From Mycobacterium sp. 141 (GTDB lineage Bacteria; Actinomycetota; Actinomycetes; Mycobacteriales; Mycobacteriaceae), in NCBI RefSeq assembly GCF_000382405.1, contig NZ_KB908257.1, positions 310,001 to 374,000 of the forward strand: 64,000 nt of DNA, read 5' to 3'. Both the position numbers and the translations under genes were made by a program. The notes beneath the pieces are model-generated. The model had not been told where the DNA came from. It worked only from the letters and a program-made list of their open reading frames with translations, and made no database searches. Shown here one piece after another: positions 61,593-64,000 of the stretch (position 1 is the first letter of the stretch; every line of letters begins with the position of its first letter).

Positions 61593-62822
61593 TCACGCGA
61601 CCGAACCTCGTGTGACGACGAAACTGACGGTCGTAGCGGTGCTGCCGCCGAAGTTCAACGTGCCGAAGGTGTTTGCCCCGTCGACCTGATAGCCGCCCGC
61701 CCTACCACTGACCTGCTTGGCTGCATCCACCAGCATGCGGACTCCAGAGGCTCCTACGGGATGCCCGCCGCCGATCAACCCACCGCTCGGGTTGATCGGC
61801 AATCGGCCGCCGATCTCGATCTCCCCGTTCTCGATGGCCTTCCACGACTCACCCGGGCTGGTCAGCCCGATGTGGTCGATGGTCAGGTACTCGCTCGGGG
61901 TGAAGCAGTCGTGTACCTCGAAACCGTCGACATCGCCGAGCGTGACGTGGGCCCGATCGAATGCGTCCTGCACTGCGTTGTGGACGTGGGGTAGCAGGTA
62001 CGGGTCGCCGTCCGCCGGTGCGTCAGCTCGGTCCAACTTCTCTCGCAGTCCCAAACCGACTGTGCGGTGGCCCCAACCGGCGATACGCGCGAGAGGTCTG
62101 GCTCGCCGATGGTTGTCCAGAAACGCGTCGGTGGCCAGCACCACACCTGCGCCGCCGTCGGTCAGCGGGCTGCAGTCGGAGTGCCGAATACGGCCTTCCA
62201 CAAGGGGATTGGCGGTGTTGTCGTCGATGGTCAAGTCGGGCAGCGTCCAATTACGGCTCTGCGCATTCGGATTGGCTCGCGCGTTGCGGAAATTCAGCGT
62301 GGCAATGGCATCCAGATGAGCGCTGAGCAGGCCGTACCGACGGTCATACTCGTCGGCGATCTGAGAGAACATCGATGGCCACAAGAACGTCGCGTCGGTG
62401 CCCTCGTGATCGGTCCATGCTGCCGTGCCGAGATGACGTGCGGCGATGTCGCCGGGCACAGTTTTCTCCAACTCGACACCGATGACCAGCGCGCTTTCGT
62501 AGGCCCCCGAGCGTAGATCCGAGACGCCGGCGAGGGTGGCGATGCTGCCCGACGCGCAGGCCGCTTCGTGGCGCGAGGATGGAGTCGCCCAGAGGCCCTC
62601 GTGCACGGTAGCCGGCATCGCGCCGAGGTGTGCTTGGTGAGCAAACAACTCGCCGAACGCATTCGCGACGTGGACCACGCCGATGTCGGCGGCCTCGACT
62701 TTCGCTGCAGCCAACGTGTTGTCGACGATTTCGCAAGTCAGATCGGCGAAGTCAAGCTCCTCGCGGGTCAGATTGCGGGCGAAGTCACTCTGGTATCCGC
62801 CCAGAATCCAGACGTTCTCCAT
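61593..62822 (-). CDS. Thiolase-family acetyl-CoA acetyltransferase / lipid-transfer protein (Rv0914c type)
   Basis: 409 residues. Thiolase fold: HEAACASGSIATLAGVSDLR with the active-site Cys, GFEVHDCFTPSEYLTIDHIG (active-site His region), and GGLIGGGHPVGASGVRMLVD (second His/Gly block). N-terminus MENVWILGGYQSDFARNLTR. Members of this SCP-2/thiolase group act in sterol and fatty-acid breakdown; the exact substrate is unknown. Matches Rv0914c by position and type. Confidence 0.9.
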   Translation of the reverse strand: MENVWILGGYQSDFARNLTREELDFADLTCEIVDNTLAAAKVEAADIGVVHVANAFGELFAHQAHLGAMPATVHEGLWATPSSRHEAACASGSIATLAGVSDLRSGAYESALVIGVELEKTVPGDIAARHLGTAAWTDHEGTDATFLWPSMFSQIADEYDRRYGLLSAHLDAIATLNFRNARANPNAQSRNWTLPDLTIDDNTANPLVEGRIRHSDCSPLTDGGAGVVLATDAFLDNHRRARPLARIAGWGHRTVGLGLREKLDRADAPADGDPYLLPHVHNAVQDAFDRAHVTLGDVDGFEVHDCFTPSEYLTIDHIGLTSPGESWKAIENGEIEIGGRLPINPSGGLIGGGHPVGASGVRMLVDAAKQVSGRAGGYQVDGANTFGTLNFGGSTATTVSFVVTRGSVA

Positions 62823-62898
62823 GACGGGAGGCTACTGCAACTAAGAGAGTGACTAGGTCTGATTCAACCGGAGGTTTGTCGTTGCTTTGTGAGTATTT

Positions 62899-62914
62899 GC
62901 AGCCGAGTTTTCGG
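62899..62914. terminator. Short hairpin after the second ESX pair
   Basis: AGCCGA-GTTT-TCGGCT is a perfect 6-bp stem with a 4-base loop about 12 bp after the ESX gene stop (transcribed from the minus strand). Likely a weak terminator. Confidence 0.45.
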
Positions 62915-62925
62915 CTCCACAGCAC

Positions 62926-63486
62926 TCAGCCGTGCTCCTCGCCGTCGAACCTGATGTCGTCCAGTTCACCGGCCTTGGCCTGCAGCCGATCGCTGATGAA
63001 GGTGTCGGCGGCCACCAATCGCTCGGCGTTCCAGCGGATGTCTTCTTCGTGCCCGCGGGCGGCCGTGTGGCGGGCGGCCACGTTCAAGAGGTCTGGACGG
63101 CGGGTGTCGCGCACCGAGAGATCGTCGCCGACCTTGAAGCCTGCGTCCTCCGCCTCTGTTATTGCTTCGAGGACCTTGCGCTGTGCGGCGTGAATGTCGG
63201 CAATGCCGTTCTCTGCGATGTCAGCCGCCTCCACAATGACGTCGGCGTGACTGCGGACGACGGCGGCGTCGGCGGTCGCCCGGTCCAGTGCGGCGTCCTT
63301 GGCCTCACCTTCCCATTCGGTGCCTCCGGGCATCGCCACATCCAAACGGTGCTGTGCGAACAGTGTGTCAGACTCGCTGGCAGAGGTGCGCCACCGATTT
63401 GCGGCCACCGCTAGGTGGGAAGTGTCCCAGTTCTCGATCTGAGACCGTGAGGGGAGAACCGGCTCCGGCGAAGCGGCCGAGTTCAT
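62926..63486 (-). CDS. ESX-type secreted helical protein (Rv0025/Rv0026-like)
   Basis: 186 residues. Pattern of the mycobacterial Rv0025/Rv0026-like family: QIENWDTSHLAVAANRWRTS, MPGGTEWEGEAKDAALDRAT, ADIAENGIADIHAAQRKVLE and DAGFKVGDDLSVRDTRR, with WxG near the end of a long helix pair. This is the N-terminal export domain of ESX effectors; larger relatives carry a C-terminal toxin, which is absent here (it ends GEEHG). It overlaps the upstream gene by 4 bp (ATGA). Confidence 0.78.
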   Translation of the reverse strand: MNSAASPEPVLPSRSQIENWDTSHLAVAANRWRTSASESDTLFAQHRLDVAMPGGTEWEGEAKDAALDRATADAAVVRSHADVIVEAADIAENGIADIHAAQRKVLEAITEAEDAGFKVGDDLSVRDTRRPDLLNVAARHTAARGHEEDIRWNAERLVAADTFISDRLQAKAGELDDIRFDGEEHG

Positions 63487-63758
63487 ACCGATCGGGTAAC
63501 TGCATCCGCACCTTCGTCATCGGTGTCGGCATAGCGGATCGCTGCCGTGCTCATTGCCGTGTGGTGTCTGCCCATCCGGGCCGACTGACGGATGCGGACG
63601 GAGGTGACTGCAGCGCCGAACTGCAAGACTCCTGCGTGACTGGGTTGGCCACCTGGACCGTGGCCGGTTTCTAGATTTTCCACGAGCCTATCCGAGATGT
63701 CAGTACTACGTGCCGCGGCCGCGTTCAAGCCCGCAACATCGACTGTAAGACCTGCCAT
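63483..63758 (-). CDS. EspC/DUF2580-like ESX partner protein
   Basis: 91 residues. MAGLTVDVAGLNAAAARSTD, then an N-terminal helical part with no clear WxG, and a C-terminus MSTAAIRYADTDDEGADAV. The GLxVDxxGLxxAAxRS start is typical of type VII secretion-target (EspC-like) proteins such as those before Rv0025-like genes. Coupled by ATGA to the next gene. Its start lies directly after a duplicated ribosome-binding region. Confidence 0.72.
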   Translation of the reverse strand: MAGLTVDVAGLNAAAARSTDISDRLVENLETGHGPGGQPSHAGVLQFGAAVTSVRIRQSARMGRHHTAMSTAAIRYADTDDEGADAVTRSV

Positions 63759-63805
63759 TTAGTGCCCCTCGCCACACACAACAGAGTGCCCCTCGCACAC
63801 CACAG
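63759..63805 (-). repeat. Duplicated ribosome-binding region before the EspC-like gene
   Basis: Minus strand: GTGTGCGAGGGGCACTCTG and GTGTGTGGCGAGGGGCACTAA, two imperfect copies of about 21-23 bp, each with GCGAGGGGCAC. They form a short ORF (GTG 63800 to TAA 63759) whose TAA directly abuts the gene's ATG. Confidence 0.65.
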
Positions 63806-64000
63806 ACAGTCCGGACGCTACCACTGCTGAAAATACCTATGCGCAGTGCGGGTTTTGTGAGCAGCCGGTCGTCCTCGCCCTTTAGGGCATTATGCCTGGT
63901 AGCCCGGTTGTGAGACTGCTATCCCGGATGTGGGTGAACATTCTTCGGCGGCCGCGCATCGTCGGCGGGTCGGACGACGAAGCTATATCCACAGCCTCTA
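63806..64000. other. Window-edge region without a supported gene
   Basis: AT-richer than its surroundings. Frames run off the edge on both strands: plus from ATG 63892 (MPGSPVVRLLSRMWVNILRR) and minus ending GYSFVVRPADDARPP, then KNVHPHPG. I cannot tell which, if either, is coding. The promoter of the second ESX pair should lie here. Confidence 0.4.

Overview
The window is high-GC mycobacterial chromosome. Signature genes are an rpfA-type resuscitation factor under a c-di-AMP riboswitch, SepH, PrrA/PrrB, FprB, AccD3, EchA6, CtpE, and ESX-type secretion substrates. Gene order follows the M. tuberculosis Rv0861c-Rv0914c interval closely (XPB helicase, Rv0862c, moaC/mog/moaE, rpfA, moaD/moaA, cspB, Rv0875c-Rv0877, SpoU methylase, sepH, serC, AurF-type oxygenase, fprB, citA, gltA2, Rv0897c, prrBA, accD3, echA6, ctpE, Rv0909-Rv0910, Rv0914c). 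That comparison rests on remembered gene order, not on a search. The ORF content suggests a fast-growing, environmental Mycolicibacterium-like species.

Layout. 1-4.1 kb: small metabolic enzymes (methyltransferase fragment, PPOX protein, zinc alcohol dehydrogenase divergent from a TrpB2-like enzyme, cupin) and a decayed F420-type oxidoreductase. 4.2-7.5 kb: zinc uptake (znuB, znuC, znuA) and its Fur-family repressor, with Zur-like palindromes. 7.5-13.2 kb: XPB helicase, a membrane-anchored esterase and the XPB-linked Rv0862c-type protein. 13.3-17.9 kb: two molybdenum-cofactor gene groups (moaC-mog-moaE and moaA-moaD) flanking rpfA. 18-26.7 kb: cold-shock protein, thiol transferase, MFS permease, conserved actinobacterial proteins, an rRNA methylase, SepH and SerC. 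26.7-36.3 kb: methionine aminopeptidase, diiron oxygenase with ferredoxin reductase FprB, two citrate synthases, PdxH and a permease. 36.4-48.8 kb: MFS/MarR efflux operon, carotenoid-type oxidoreductase, FKBP, PrrA/PrrB, PLD protein, split chromate transporter and a heterodimeric ABC exporter. 48.9-50.2 kb: an ESX-substrate islet. 50.4-62.8 kb: AccD3, EchA6, a metallo-beta-lactamase-fold protein, a lipoprotein beta-lactamase homologue, CtpE, an Rv0909/Rv0910-type toxin-antitoxin pair, small enzymes and a thiolase. 62.9-63.8 kb: a second ESX-substrate pair.

The most unusual features are repeats tied to gene boundaries. At four loci, tandem units of about 30-33 bp form very short ORFs that abut or overlap both flanking genes (mog/moaE, prrA/prrB, Rv0907-type/ctpE, pdxH/MFS), so translation could pass through them. 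A second, 27-bp family with the core GCGCACGYGAGGAGCA lies between genes and also in frame inside proteins (FprB, the MBL-fold protein, the end of the thiol transferase). A third element is 57-58 bp long with fixed ends CGAGCAGAC and GTCTGCTCG and a variable interior. It occurs three times after genes, once directly against a decayed glyoxalase gene. Several genes are decaying remnants, and one ESX substrate carries an apparent frameshift just before a possible membrane partner gene. No rRNA, tRNA, insertion sequence or CRISPR array was recognised.
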